From: Myxococcales bacterium
Lineage (GTDB): Bacteria > Myxococcota_A > Polyangia > Polyangiales > Polyangiaceae
Assembly: GCA_016191785.1 (NCBI GenBank)
Contig: JACPVJ010000082.1
Location: forward strand, 248,001-312,000
Direction of reading: 5' to 3'
Length of the DNA: 64,000 nt
Below are positions 27,710-36,188 of this stretch, one piece after another (the stretch's first letter is position 1; the number at the start of each line of letters is the position of its first letter). The notes below the pieces were generated by a model. The model worked only from the letters and a program-made list of their open reading frames with translations. It was not told where the DNA came from and did not search any database. Made by a program: the position numbers and the translations under genes.

Positions 27710-27727
27710 AGCCCGCCCTCACGGGCT
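27710..27727. terminator. Hairpin between convergent genes
   Basis: AGCCCG, six-base loop, CGGGCT. It lies between the kinase and MCE genes and includes the MCE stop codon. No T-run, but placement suggests bidirectional termination or mRNA end protection. Confidence 0.45.
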
Positions 27728-29182
27728 GGGCGCGAAGGGCAGGATCGTCTTCAGGTCGTCGTCGTTGAACTTCAACTGCAGACCGATGAAGTAGTCACGC
27801 CGGCCTGCGCTCAAGATGTCGTCCACGCCCGCCAAGAGCCAGAGGCGACTCACGAACTCGTAGCCCAGCGACACGCGCCAGCGCGGCAGCACCACCTCGC
27901 CGAAGCCGAACAGATCTTGCCGGACCTCGAACCGATCGTCGAAGAGCAGCGTGTCGAGGCCCACGCCCCCGGTCGACTCTTTGATGCCAAAGCGACCCAC
28001 GAAGGGGCCCATGCGCTGGGCGAACTGCAGCGAGAACCGGAACGAGTTGGTGGTCACCGTGCGCACCTCGCGGTAGTGCGGCGGGTCGTTGGGGTTGGTC
28101 GAATCGACGTCGATCTGCTCGAAGCGCGTGAGGCCGCGCGGGTCGTTCACCACCTCGATCGAGTAGTACTTGTCCTCGCGGGGCTGCAGCCGCAGCTCGA
28201 CGTAGCTCTTCACCGTGCTGGTCAAGAACTGATAGTCGGTGCGCAGCGCCACGATGGTCTGCAGGCGGTTGATGCCGCCCACGAACTCGCCGACGTTCTC
28301 CGCGACGCCTTCGACCTCGTTGATCAGCTTCTCGTCCTTGCTCAGACGCCCGAGGGTGCCCTCCCCGCGCTCCATTCGGCCCGTGACCTTCTCCAGGTTC
28401 GAGAGGGTCTTCTCCAGGTCGACGCTGGCTCGGTTCACGCGCTCGATGACCTGTCGGACCTCGCCGGGCGACCCCTGCCCTTCCTCGCCTTTGTGCAAGA
28501 GCTCGCGCACGTCTTTGGTCGCGACCCGGACGTTCTCGAGGATGCGCTCGACCTCGGGCTCACCCTTGTTGGTCATGCGCTCGACGTTCGTCAGGATGCT
28601 CTTGATCGAGCCGCGATTCTCCCGGACCGTCTGGTTCAGCGCCTCGGTGACCTCCGCCAGGTTCTGGAGCGTGTCCTTGAGGTTCTCTTCGCCCTTCTTG
28701 CTGCCGATCGACCCGGCCAGGCTGTCGGCGACCTTCTTCACCTGCTTGGTGATGTCGGCGACATCTTTCAAGATCTGATCGGTGGTCGCCGCCTCGACCA
28801 CCGCGTTGATGCGGTCACCGTTCTGGAGCTGGGGCTTGCCCTCGGTGCCAGGCGCGACCGCCAGGAAGTACTCGCCGAGCAGGCTCGAGCTCACCTTGGC
28901 CACGGCCGCGTCTTCGTACAGCGGCACGTCCGGCCGGATGCGGATGTCGATCCGCGCCTTGCCGTCTTGCAGCCGAATGCTCTCGACCTGTCCGATGGGG
29001 ATGCCCGCGACCTTGACCTGAGAGTTCTTCGGCACGCCGGTGGCGTCGTTGAGCAGCGCCCAGACCACGTAGCCGCCTTGGCCGGCGGTCTGCTTGCTCA
29101 CGAAGCGATAGATGAAGACGCTCGCGACCACGGTGATGATCGCGAAAAGTCCCACCTTCGCCGCTGTCGAGATCCGGCTCAT
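27719..29182 (-). CDS. MCE (MlaD-like) protein with C-terminal strand-rich domain
   Basis: 487 aa. One N-terminal membrane anchor (about 9-26) precedes an MCE domain (about 37-115; GVPKNSQVKVAGIPIGQVESI is the core), a long coiled-coil (about 130-300) and a C-terminal region of about 180 residues with alternating strands (YSIEVVNDPRGL, FRFSLQFAQRMG, DYFIGLQLKF) that looks like an outer-membrane barrel or barrel-derived domain. MCE proteins carry lipids between membranes. No permease or ATPase partner (MlaE/MlaF) is adjacent. Anchor, coil and barrel in one chain could bridge the periplasm. Confidence 0.85.
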   Translation of the reverse strand: MSRISTAAKVGLFAIITVVASVFIYRFVSKQTAGQGGYVVWALLNDATGVPKNSQVKVAGIPIGQVESIRLQDGKARIDIRIRPDVPLYEDAAVAKVSSSLLGEYFLAVAPGTEGKPQLQNGDRINAVVEAATTDQILKDVADITKQVKKVADSLAGSIGSKKGEENLKDTLQNLAEVTEALNQTVRENRGSIKSILTNVERMTNKGEPEVERILENVRVATKDVRELLHKGEEGQGSPGEVRQVIERVNRASVDLEKTLSNLEKVTGRMERGEGTLGRLSKDEKLINEVEGVAENVGEFVGGINRLQTIVALRTDYQFLTSTVKSYVELRLQPREDKYYSIEVVNDPRGLTRFEQIDVDSTNPNDPPHYREVRTVTTNSFRFSLQFAQRMGPFVGRFGIKESTGGVGLDTLLFDDRFEVRQDLFGFGEVVLPRWRVSLGYEFVSRLWLLAGVDDILSAGRRDYFIGLQLKFNDDDLKTILPFAPSP

Positions 29183-29281
29183 GCGCGCTCGGGCACTGGG
29201 CAGACTACCAGCGGCGCTCGGGCAGGTCGACTTCGCGGCAAAACCCGCGGAGATCCGTCGGTCCTGCTACCCTGCCTCGCC

Positions 29282-30472
29282 GTGCGATCGCCCCTCGCCC
29301 TGACCCTCGTGCTGGCCGGGTGCTCTCCCACCGAGGCGCCGCTCCCTCCGGCCGCTGCGCCTCCCTCCAGCGCACCTGCGCCCACGCCGCCGGCAGGCGC
29401 GCTTCCGTGGGTGCCCGTCACTCGTTCGCCGGTCCCGAGCACAGCCACGGGCCTGGCCGAGCTCGTGGCGTCCGCGTGCGCGCGCGGCGACGCAACGCTC
29501 GATCGGGTCGCCGCACGGCTGGCGTCGCGCCTGGACGCCGGGACCCTGGAGCCGGCGGAGCTGGCCTTCGAGCTCCGGGCCGCCGGCTCCCCCCACGTAT
29601 GGCCCCGGGCCTGGTCCTACTCGGGTTCGGCGCTCGACGCCGAAGACACCCGCGCCCGCGCGCGGCGCTGGCTCGCCGGCTTCGGGGACGGCGGCGTGCG
29701 CAGCTGTGGCGTGGCCCACTCGAAGGCGCAGGGGCGCGAGGCGGTGACGATGGTCGCGGTCGACGCGCTGGCGGACCTGAAGAGCGTACCCCAGGCGGTT
29801 CGTACCGGGCAGTGGCTCGACCTGACCGCGAGCCTGCTCGTCCCCGCGCGCGCGGCGAAGGTGGTGGTGCTGGGGCCACGCGGCGCCCCTCGTCCGATCC
29901 CGACCTCGCTCGATGACGGCGTGGTCCGTGCGCGCTTCGCGCCCAGCAGCCCGGGCACCTGGTTGATCCAGGTCTTGGCAGACGTCGACCGGGGCCCTCG
30001 CCCCGTGCTCGAAGCCTACGTGCACGCGGACGTCCGCCCTCCCAGAGCGTTCTCGTCGCAGCGGGCGCCCGGCGAAGCCGCCGGCAGCGCCGACGCGGAT
30101 CCGACCGAGTCACTGCTGGCGATGATCAACGCCGCGCGGCGCGCCGAGGGGCTCGGCACGCTCTCGCGAAGCGCCGAGCTCGATCGCGCGGCGCTCGTGC
30201 ACGCAGAGGCGATGCGCGACGCGCGCGTCCTGGGACACGACGTCGGCAAGGGCTCGGTGAAAGCTCGCCTCGAAGCCATCGGCCTCGAACCTGCCGCTTT
30301 CGGCGAGAACGTCGCGCGCGCGGCGGACGCGGCCCGCGCCCACCGGGCCATCTGGGCGAGCCCCTCTCACCGAACCAACCTCCTCGAGCGGCGCTACGAC
30401 TCGGTCGGCCTCGCCGCCGTGGCCGGTCCGGATGGCCTTTGGGTGACCGAAGTCTTCGCTGACCTGCGCTGA
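29282..30472 (+). CDS. CAP/SCP-domain lipoprotein
   Basis: 396 aa from GTG 29282. The signal peptide ends in lipobox LAGC (about residue 14), followed by a Pro/Ala-rich linker and a region of unknown fold (about 50-260). The CAP (SCP/PR1-like) domain is at about 275-396: MINAARRAEGLGTLSRSAELDRAALVHAEAM, then GHD, GENVA and SPSHRTNLLERRYDSVGLA. The CAP cleft His residues (H in LGHD and in SPSHR) are kept. CAP lipoproteins occur on many bacterial surfaces; their activity is mostly unknown. Divergent from the MCE gene. Confidence 0.86.
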   Translation: MRSPLALTLVLAGCSPTEAPLPPAAAPPSSAPAPTPPAGALPWVPVTRSPVPSTATGLAELVASACARGDATLDRVAARLASRLDAGTLEPAELAFELRAAGSPHVWPRAWSYSGSALDAEDTRARARRWLAGFGDGGVRSCGVAHSKAQGREAVTMVAVDALADLKSVPQAVRTGQWLDLTASLLVPARAAKVVVLGPRGAPRPIPTSLDDGVVRARFAPSSPGTWLIQVLADVDRGPRPVLEAYVHADVRPPRAFSSQRAPGEAAGSADADPTESLLAMINAARRAEGLGTLSRSAELDRAALVHAEAMRDARVLGHDVGKGSVKARLEAIGLEPAAFGENVARAADAARAHRAIWASPSHRTNLLERRYDSVGLAAVAGPDGLWVTEVFADLR

Positions 30473-30541
30473 GATCGGCCAAACGCAGTGTTTCGGGCTT
30501 TCAATGGCGGGGTCGGCGGGGTAGCTTCCGCCGGGGTTCGC

Positions 30542-32263
30542 ATGTTGGAAATTTTCCATTCGCTCTGTGCCTTCGGCTCCCGTTTCGCGAAGCGGGCCTT
30601 GCCCCTCGGGCTGGGGCTCGCTGCCCTCGGGACGGCCGCTCCCGCAGCAGCCCAAACCCGCGTCTGGTACCTCGACCGCGCCCAGATCTCCGGCGCGCCG
30701 GACGACGGCTTCATGGTCTGGCGGCCGTACATGGCCGAGCGGACGCGGTTTTACGGGATGATGGCCCTGGGGTTCTCGCTCAACCCGCTTCGGGACTCGA
30801 CCGTCACCGACGACGGCACGACCCAAGAGAAGATCCAGAACCCGGTGCAGGGGCAGATCATCGACTACCTGAGCGTGGGTATGGAGCTCGCGAGCCGCGC
30901 CAGCTTCAACGTGGCGCTGCCCATCGCCTTCTACCAGTGGACCGGGGAGGACCCGTCGGCCTACAATGTTTCGAGCGACGGTCTCGCCGTGCGGCGGGTC
31001 ACGATCCACGATCTGCGCTTCGACGCCCGGGTGAAGGCCCACGAGTCGAACAACCGGAAGTTCCGCTTGGGCTTCGGCGGCGGCCTCTGGGCGCCCACGG
31101 GTGATCCCGAGTCGTTCACCGGTGACAACCAGACCACCGGCTGGTTCTTCGGAAACACCGAATACGACGCGGGGAAGTTCCTGATCTCGGGCCACCTGGG
31201 CCCTCAGTTCCGACCCGAGCGCTCGATTGGCGGGTCGAAGGGTGCTCTGACCATCGCCAGCGAGATGCGCACCGCCGCGGGCATCTACTTTCCCATGCGC
31301 AGCGGGCGCGTGCGGATCGGTGGTGAGGTCTTCGGCTCGACCGGGCTGACCAGCGACAGCGCCTTCAAGGGCAAGAACACCCCCTTCGAGTGGCTGGCGC
31401 AGGGCCGGTTCGCCCTGGGCGAGAAGCAGAAGACCTGGGCGATGGTCGGGGCCGGCACCCGCTTCACCGGCGGTTATGGCGCGCCCGACCTGCGCGTCTT
31501 GGCCTCGATCGGCCACTACGTGAACCTCACCGACTTCGATCCCAAGTCGCCCCCCAAGAAGGTGCGGGTCCGTCCCGACGTCGAGGACTACGCGATGGAC
31601 CGCGACAAGGACGGATACCCCGACGACATCGACAAGTGCCCCGACGTGCCGGAAGACGGCAAGCCGCCGGAGCCCGCAGACGGCTGCCCCGTCGGCTCCG
31701 ATCGGGACAACGACGGCATTCCCGACAGCGCCGACGCGTGCCCGGACAACCCCGAGGACAAGGACGGCATCCAGGACACGGACGGCTGCCCCGAGGACGA
31801 CGCGGACAACGACAAGATCCCCGATCAAGAGGACCGCTGTCCCCTCGAGCCGGGTCTCAAGAACAAGAACGCCGAGAAGAACGGCTGCCCGGGGCTGACC
31901 AAGGTCACCGAAGACGGGGAGGTCGCGCTGCTCGAGCCGATCCAGTTCGAGACGGGCAAGGCGGTGATCAAGCCGGTGAGCTACCCGATCCTGGACGAGG
32001 TCGTCGCGCTGATGAAAGCACGGCCCGCGCTCAAGATCGGCGTGTACGGTCACACCGACGACGTCGGGGCCGACGCGATGAACATGAAGCTCAGCAAGGA
32101 CCGCGCGGCCAGCTGCATGCGGTACCTCACGAGCAAGGGCATCGCCCAATCGCGGCTCGAGAGCGAGGGCTTCGGCGAGACCAAACCGCTGGTGCCCAAC
32201 GACAGCAAGGAATCGCGCGCGAAGAATCGTCGCGTCGAGTTCAAGATCCTGAGCGGCGACTAA
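30542..32263 (+). CDS. OmpA-family outer-membrane protein with thrombospondin-type-3 repeats
   Basis: 573 aa from ATG 30542, giving a clean signal peptide (cleavage after APAAAQ); a GTG at 30488 would add 18 residues. An N-terminal barrel (about 40-345) precedes Asp-rich calcium-binding type-3 repeats (DKDGYPDDIDKCPD, DNDGIPDSADACPD, DNDKIPDQEDRCP; about 353-440) and an OmpA-like peptidoglycan-binding domain (about 460-570; GHTDDVGADAMNMKLSKDRA, then NRRVEF). It should anchor the outer membrane to peptidoglycan. A strong hairpin follows the stop. Confidence 0.92.
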   Translation: MLEIFHSLCAFGSRFAKRALPLGLGLAALGTAAPAAAQTRVWYLDRAQISGAPDDGFMVWRPYMAERTRFYGMMALGFSLNPLRDSTVTDDGTTQEKIQNPVQGQIIDYLSVGMELASRASFNVALPIAFYQWTGEDPSAYNVSSDGLAVRRVTIHDLRFDARVKAHESNNRKFRLGFGGGLWAPTGDPESFTGDNQTTGWFFGNTEYDAGKFLISGHLGPQFRPERSIGGSKGALTIASEMRTAAGIYFPMRSGRVRIGGEVFGSTGLTSDSAFKGKNTPFEWLAQGRFALGEKQKTWAMVGAGTRFTGGYGAPDLRVLASIGHYVNLTDFDPKSPPKKVRVRPDVEDYAMDRDKDGYPDDIDKCPDVPEDGKPPEPADGCPVGSDRDNDGIPDSADACPDNPEDKDGIQDTDGCPEDDADNDKIPDQEDRCPLEPGLKNKNAEKNGCPGLTKVTEDGEVALLEPIQFETGKAVIKPVSYPILDEVVALMKARPALKIGVYGHTDDVGADAMNMKLSKDRAASCMRYLTSKGIAQSRLESEGFGETKPLVPNDSKESRAKNRRVEFKILSGD

Positions 32264-32285
32264 GCCCACTAGGGCAAACGGCAAG

Positions 32286-32314
32286 GGCCGCGGTTCCGAT
32301 CCGGAGCCGCGGCC
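32286..32314. terminator. Strong bidirectional stem-loop
   Basis: Thirteen paired bases (outer arms GGCCGCGG and CCGCGGCC, one G-T pair, then TCCG with CGGA) around a three-base loop. It lies between the convergent ompA-like and rpmG genes. No T-tract follows on either strand, so it may act with Rho or as an mRNA 3' stabiliser. Confidence 0.65.
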
Positions 32315-32445
32315 GAGGCGGCGGCGTGCCACCCGCCGGATGCCACAGCCGATGGCCGGGGGCCGGCGGCAGCCGGACGCACCTCGACCCATTCCCCCGA
32401 GACGGAAACGCCCGGCTCGCGGCGCTGCGCGAGCGGGCTATCGTC

Positions 32446-32613
32446 TCACTTGCTGTGAGGCGGCATCTTGGCTTCTTTGAACACCACGTGCTGGCGCGCC
32501 ACCGGATCGTACTTCTTCAGCTCGAGCTTCGAAGTCTGGGTGCGCTTGTTCTTGGTGGTGTAGTAAGTGAAGCCGGTGCCGGCGGAGGACACGAGGCGGA
32601 TGTTGTCTCGCAT
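32446..32613 (-). CDS. rpmG: 50S ribosomal protein L33
   Basis: 55-aa L33: [44 protein letters not shown] is typical. It lacks the zinc CxxC pairs, so it is the C-minus (zinc-independent) form. ATG 32613 matches the family N-terminus (MRDNIRLVS); an upstream in-frame ATG would add 13 residues. It is encoded opposite to the rpmH cluster. Confidence 0.95.
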   Translation of the reverse strand: MRDNIRLVSSAGTGFTYYTTKNKRTQTSKLELKKYDPVARQHVVFKEAKMPPHSK

Positions 32614-32696
32614 GGGAGGCGACGAACTATCACCCGTCGCCGCCTCGGGCAAGCCCCCGAGCGGGGCTGCTCGGAAGTCCAGGGGCCAGCGGGAGC

Positions 32697-32702
32697 TTGA
32701 CT
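32697..32702 (+). promoter_or_regulatory. Candidate -35 element for the rpmH operon
   Basis: TTGACT about 100 bases before rpmH is the best sigma-70-type hexamer in 32614-32798. The expected -10 region (about 32719-32725) is a poor match. No DnaA boxes are visible in this interval. Confidence 0.35.
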
Positions 32703-32798
32703 AGTCGTCCGGCCCATGGCTGACTCCCGGCCCCTCGACGCCCGGGCCCAGTCCCGACCGGTCGAGGTCGACCCAACCGAAAACCAGCGGGTACCGTC

Positions 32799-32948
32799 AT
32801 GAAGCGCACTTTCCAGCCGAGCAACACCAGCCGCTCCCGCACGCACGGGTTCCGCAAGCGCAACAGCACCAAGGGTGGGCGCGACGTCCTGAAGAGCCGC
32901 CGCCGCAAGGGTCGCTGGCGTCTCGCCGTCTCCACCTACAAGAAGTAG
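32799..32948 (+). CDS. rpmH: 50S ribosomal protein L34
   Basis: 49-aa L34, [21 protein letters not shown] at the N-terminus and [19 protein letters not shown] at the end, of usual length. Its TAG shares a base with the GTG start of rnpA, so it heads the conserved rpmH-rnpA-yidD-yidC-khpB order. Too short to be found by length-filtered gene calling. Confidence 0.97.
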   Translation: MKRTFQPSNTSRSRTHGFRKRNSTKGGRDVLKSRRRKGRWRLAVSTYKK

Positions 32949-33385
32949 TGCCCCGACCTCTCGGTCGGTTCCCGCCTGCCTCACGGGTCAGGAAGCGGGC
33001 GGAGTACCAGGACATCCTGCGCGCGGCGCGGCGGGTGAACACCCCGCGTTTCGCGATCTTGCTGTACGCGCGCGGTGACGACCACGGCCCGCGCCTGGGC
33101 TTGGTCGTCAGCACCAAGGTCGGCGGCGCGGTGGTGAGAAACCGCGTGAAGCGGCTGATTCGTGCGGCATTTCGTCAGACCCCAGAGCTCTGGCCGACGG
33201 ACATCGACGTGGTGGTGATCGCCAAGCGTTCGACCGGCGACTCGAAGCTCGAGAGCGTGATCGACGAGCTGCGCGGCGTGACGGCGGTGATCGCGCGGCG
33301 GGTGACGGATGCGCGGGCCGACCAGCGCCGACGCGCCAAGGCTGGCGGGGGTTCGGAAAAGGCGCGAGACTCCCGGGGCCCATGA
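32948..33385 (+). CDS. rnpA: Ribonuclease P protein component
   Basis: 145-aa protein subunit of RNase P, which matures tRNA 5' ends. The signature [13 protein letters not shown] is at about residues 60-72, and [16 protein letters not shown] precedes it. The GTG start at 32948 overlaps the rpmH stop. A 25-residue basic, Gly-rich tail extends beyond the usual end. The last four bases overlap yidD. Confidence 0.95.
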   Translation: MPRPLGRFPPASRVRKRAEYQDILRAARRVNTPRFAILLYARGDDHGPRLGLVVSTKVGGAVVRNRVKRLIRAAFRQTPELWPTDIDVVVIAKRSTGDSKLESVIDELRGVTAVIARRVTDARADQRRRAKAGGGSEKARDSRGP

Positions 33386-33687
33386 TCGCGCGGCTGCTCA
33401 TCCTGCTGATTCGCGCGTACCAGATCGTGCTGTCCCCGTTTTTGGGGAACGTGTGCCGGTTTCACCCATCGTGCTCCCGCTACGGGCTGCGCTGCATCGA
33501 GCTCCACGGGGCGGCCAAGGGCAGCTGGCTGACGGTGAAGCGCCTTTCTCGTTGCCATCCGTTTCATCCAGGGGGATACGATCCGCCACCTCTGCCGGAG
33601 GGCCACCCCGATGCGGCACTCCCTCCCGCCGACCCAACCGGCAGTGGCGCGCCCGAGCGGCGCGATCGCGCGGCGGACTCCGCCTGA
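33382..33687 (+). CDS. yidD: Membrane protein insertion efficiency factor YidD
   Basis: 101 aa with the family pattern [23 protein letters not shown] and [17 protein letters not shown], including the conserved cysteines. YidD is a membrane-associated helper of YidC. A 25-residue charged tail follows the domain. ATGA overlap with rnpA; ends 35 bases before yidC. Confidence 0.95.
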   Translation: MIARLLILLIRAYQIVLSPFLGNVCRFHPSCSRYGLRCIELHGAAKGSWLTVKRLSRCHPFHPGGYDPPPLPEGHPDAALPPADPTGSGAPERRDRAADSA

Positions 33688-33722
33688 GTTTCGAAGCACC
33701 CCCTCGCCCCCAGAAGCACGAC

Positions 33723-35447
33723 ATGGAACGAAGCGGTATCGCGCGGTGGCTCTTCATCGGCCTCACCGTGCTCTTGGCGGTCCTGTTCTTGCCGAAGCTG
33801 TTCGGTGAGAAGGCTTCCGAGCGGCAACCGCTCCAGTTCGAGGGCAAGGTGGTTCCGGCGACTCGCAAGCCCGAGCAGCTGTGCGACCTCTGGGGCCCGC
33901 GCTTCCATGCGCAGCTGAGCACCCAGGGCGCGTCCCTCAAGCACTTCTACCTGGTCACCGCCAAGTACCGCCAGAAGGGCCAGTCCATCGATCTGGCGAC
34001 CACGCCCGACGTCGAGCTCCGTCGCCAGCTTCGCTTCCACTTCCGCAACGAGCGCTTCCACCCCGCCGACGATTGGCAGGTCGACTTCGACGAGGTCGAC
34101 TACGACCTGATCAAGGCCGACGGCAAGACGTGCGAGCTCGTGTATCGCGACGCCAAGGTCGAGCTGCGGCGCACGATCCGCACCACCGAGCATCCGTACG
34201 AGCTCGAGGCCGAAGCCACGATCACCAACCTGGCCGAGCAGAAGCTCAAGCACGCTCTCACCGTGCACACCGACGCCTGGCGCACGAACGCCGAGGTCGA
34301 GAGCGGGATGTTCCGGGTCAGCCCGTTCATCACGCACGTCGAGTGCGTTTCGGAGGCGAACAAGGCCACCCGCATGCGCCCGCCGGACTTCGAGCCGGAC
34401 AAGTTCAAGGGCGAGGCCTTTTCGGGGGCGCTCAACGCGGGCGATTGGTACGAGACCAAGCAGCACCCTGCCTACGCCGCGGTCTCGAACGCCTACTTCT
34501 CCCACGCCCTGGTCCCGGTGGCAGCGCCGAGCGACGGCAAGCCGACGTGCCAGCTGCAGATCGAACATTGGGGTTCTGCCAAGGACCCGAAGGCCGGCGC
34601 GATGTATCGCGCGCGCTTGGCCTACCCGGCGGTCACGCTGAACCCGAAAGAGAGTGCGCGCTACGCCGTGCTCACCTTCGTGGGTCCGAAAGAGCGCGAG
34701 GCGCTGGCGGCGGTCGGCGGGGGCAAGCGCGACCTCACCGAGCTGATCGATCTCGGCTTCTTCAGCGTCATCGCCAAGGTCCTGGTCGCGTTCTTGCTCA
34801 AGGTCCACTCGGTGCTGCCGAACTGGGGGCTGGCGATCATCATCCTGACGATCACCGCGCGCGTGCTGCTCTTCCCCCTGGCGGTGCCCAGCATCAAGAG
34901 CATGATCAAGATGCGCGAGCTCAAGCCCGAGCTCGACGCGATGAACGAGAAGTTCAAGGACGATGCCCAGGCCAAGGGCCTCGCCCAGATGGAGCTCTGG
35001 CGGAAGCACAACGTCAATCCGCTCAAGGGCTGCTTGCCGCAAATGGCCAGCATGCCGGTGTGGTTCGCGCTCTACACCACGCTGCAGACCGCGGTCGAGC
35101 TGTTCAACATCCCCTTCCTGTGGTTCCCCGACCTGTCCCAGCCTGACCGCTTCTTCATTCTGCCGTTCATCATCGGCGCCACCAACTTCGCCCAGCAGAA
35201 GTTGATGCCCATGCAGGGCGACCCGATGCAGCAGAAGATGATGCTGTACTTCATGCCGGCGATGTTCACGGTGTTCATGCTGTTCTTGCCGGCGGGCCTC
35301 GGGGTCTACATGTTTACCAACGGCCTCTTGACCATCGCGCAGCAGCAGATCGTCGAGAGCTACGTGCGCCGCCAGACGCTGAAGAGCGAGGCAGAAAAAA
35401 AAAGCCGTGAGATCGGCGTGAAGATCAAGGAGGAGGCGAGCAGCTGA
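33723..35447 (+). CDS. yidC: Membrane protein insertase YidC
   Basis: 574 aa. N-terminal helix (about 8-24), large periplasmic beta-supersandwich domain (about 40-330), and the conserved insertase core of five helices (about 340-560) containing PLKGCLPQMASMPVWFALY and FLPAGLGVYMFTNGLLTIAQQ. It inserts and folds inner-membrane proteins alone or with SecYEG. The Gram-negative architecture with periplasmic domain is complete. ATG 33723 gives the normal N-terminal anchor. The basic C-terminal tail is short (KKSREIGVKIKEEASS). Confidence 0.96.
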   Translation: MERSGIARWLFIGLTVLLAVLFLPKLFGEKASERQPLQFEGKVVPATRKPEQLCDLWGPRFHAQLSTQGASLKHFYLVTAKYRQKGQSIDLATTPDVELRRQLRFHFRNERFHPADDWQVDFDEVDYDLIKADGKTCELVYRDAKVELRRTIRTTEHPYELEAEATITNLAEQKLKHALTVHTDAWRTNAEVESGMFRVSPFITHVECVSEANKATRMRPPDFEPDKFKGEAFSGALNAGDWYETKQHPAYAAVSNAYFSHALVPVAAPSDGKPTCQLQIEHWGSAKDPKAGAMYRARLAYPAVTLNPKESARYAVLTFVGPKEREALAAVGGGKRDLTELIDLGFFSVIAKVLVAFLLKVHSVLPNWGLAIIILTITARVLLFPLAVPSIKSMIKMRELKPELDAMNEKFKDDAQAKGLAQMELWRKHNVNPLKGCLPQMASMPVWFALYTTLQTAVELFNIPFLWFPDLSQPDRFFILPFIIGATNFAQQKLMPMQGDPMQQKMMLYFMPAMFTVFMLFLPAGLGVYMFTNGLLTIAQQQIVESYVRRQTLKSEAEKKSREIGVKIKEEASS

Positions 35448-35485
35448 CGCGCTCGCTTCACTCTTGCCATGGAAAGGCCTGTCAA

Positions 35486-36154
35486 ATGAGCGACGTGGAG
35501 CAAGAGCTCGACCAAGAGTGGGACGACGAGCAAGACGAAGAGGGTGACGAGGACGGCGACGGCGACGGCGCCGCCGAGGCGTCCGAAGGCGGAGACGACG
35601 GCGCACCGCGCCGCCGGCCGCGACGCGGGCAGGACGACGGGGGCCCGGACTGGGTCCCCGACGACGACCCGAGGGCGCTCCAGGCGCTCGAGTTCGTCGC
35701 CACGGTCGTCAAAGAGATGGAGATGGACTGCCGGGTGCGCCTGCTCCGTCCGAAGGACGACGACGAGAGCCCCGAGATCAACATCGAGATCGCCGGCCCC
35801 GACGCCGGGCGCATCATCGGCAAAAAGGGTCAGGTGCTGATGGCCTTGCAGTTCCTCACGCACCGGGTGGTCAACCGCTCGGGCCTCGAGAAGCGCCACG
35901 TGCTGGTCGACGCCGAGGGGTACCGCAGCCGCCGCGACAGCTCGCTCGCCAGCATGGCGCGCCGCCTCGGCAAGCAGGCGGTGGAGCTCGGCAAGATCAT
36001 CACCTTCGAGCCGATGAACCCGCGCGACCGCCGGGTGGTGCACCTGGCGCTGGCCAAGTTCGAGGGCGTGGTCACCAAGAGCGACGGCGAGGGCGCGAGC
36101 CGCCGGGTGCAGATCATCCCGGTGCGCCGGGCTTCGGCCCAGAGCCAACCCTGA
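35486..36154 (+). CDS. khpB: KhpB/Jag-like RNA-binding protein (KH and R3H domains)
   Basis: 222 aa. The first 60 residues are extremely acidic (DEQDEEGDEDGDGDG) and replace the usual Jag-N domain. A KH domain follows (about 68-145) with its GxxG loop in GRIIGKKGQ (about 109-117), then an R3H domain (about 150-215; MNPRDRRVVHLAL is the R(x3)H core). It probably binds RNA and links translation to the envelope. It is last in the rpmH-yidC operon, the standard place for this gene. Confidence 0.9.
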   Translation: MSDVEQELDQEWDDEQDEEGDEDGDGDGAAEASEGGDDGAPRRRPRRGQDDGGPDWVPDDDPRALQALEFVATVVKEMEMDCRVRLLRPKDDDESPEINIEIAGPDAGRIIGKKGQVLMALQFLTHRVVNRSGLEKRHVLVDAEGYRSRRDSSLASMARRLGKQAVELGKIITFEPMNPRDRRVVHLALAKFEGVVTKSDGEGASRRVQIIPVRRASAQSQP

Positions 36155-36188
36155 ACCGACCCAGCGTTCGACGGCGGCGGGGCCCGCG

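Noticed and set aside
27917..29281. Long plus-strand frame running into the CAP lipoprotein gene
   Set aside because: It is antisense to the MCE gene. The true start is GTG 29282, which gives a proper lipoprotein signal.
32614..32798. Possible replication origin next to rpmH
   Set aside because: No DnaA boxes, no AT-rich stretch and no dnaA or dnaN nearby.
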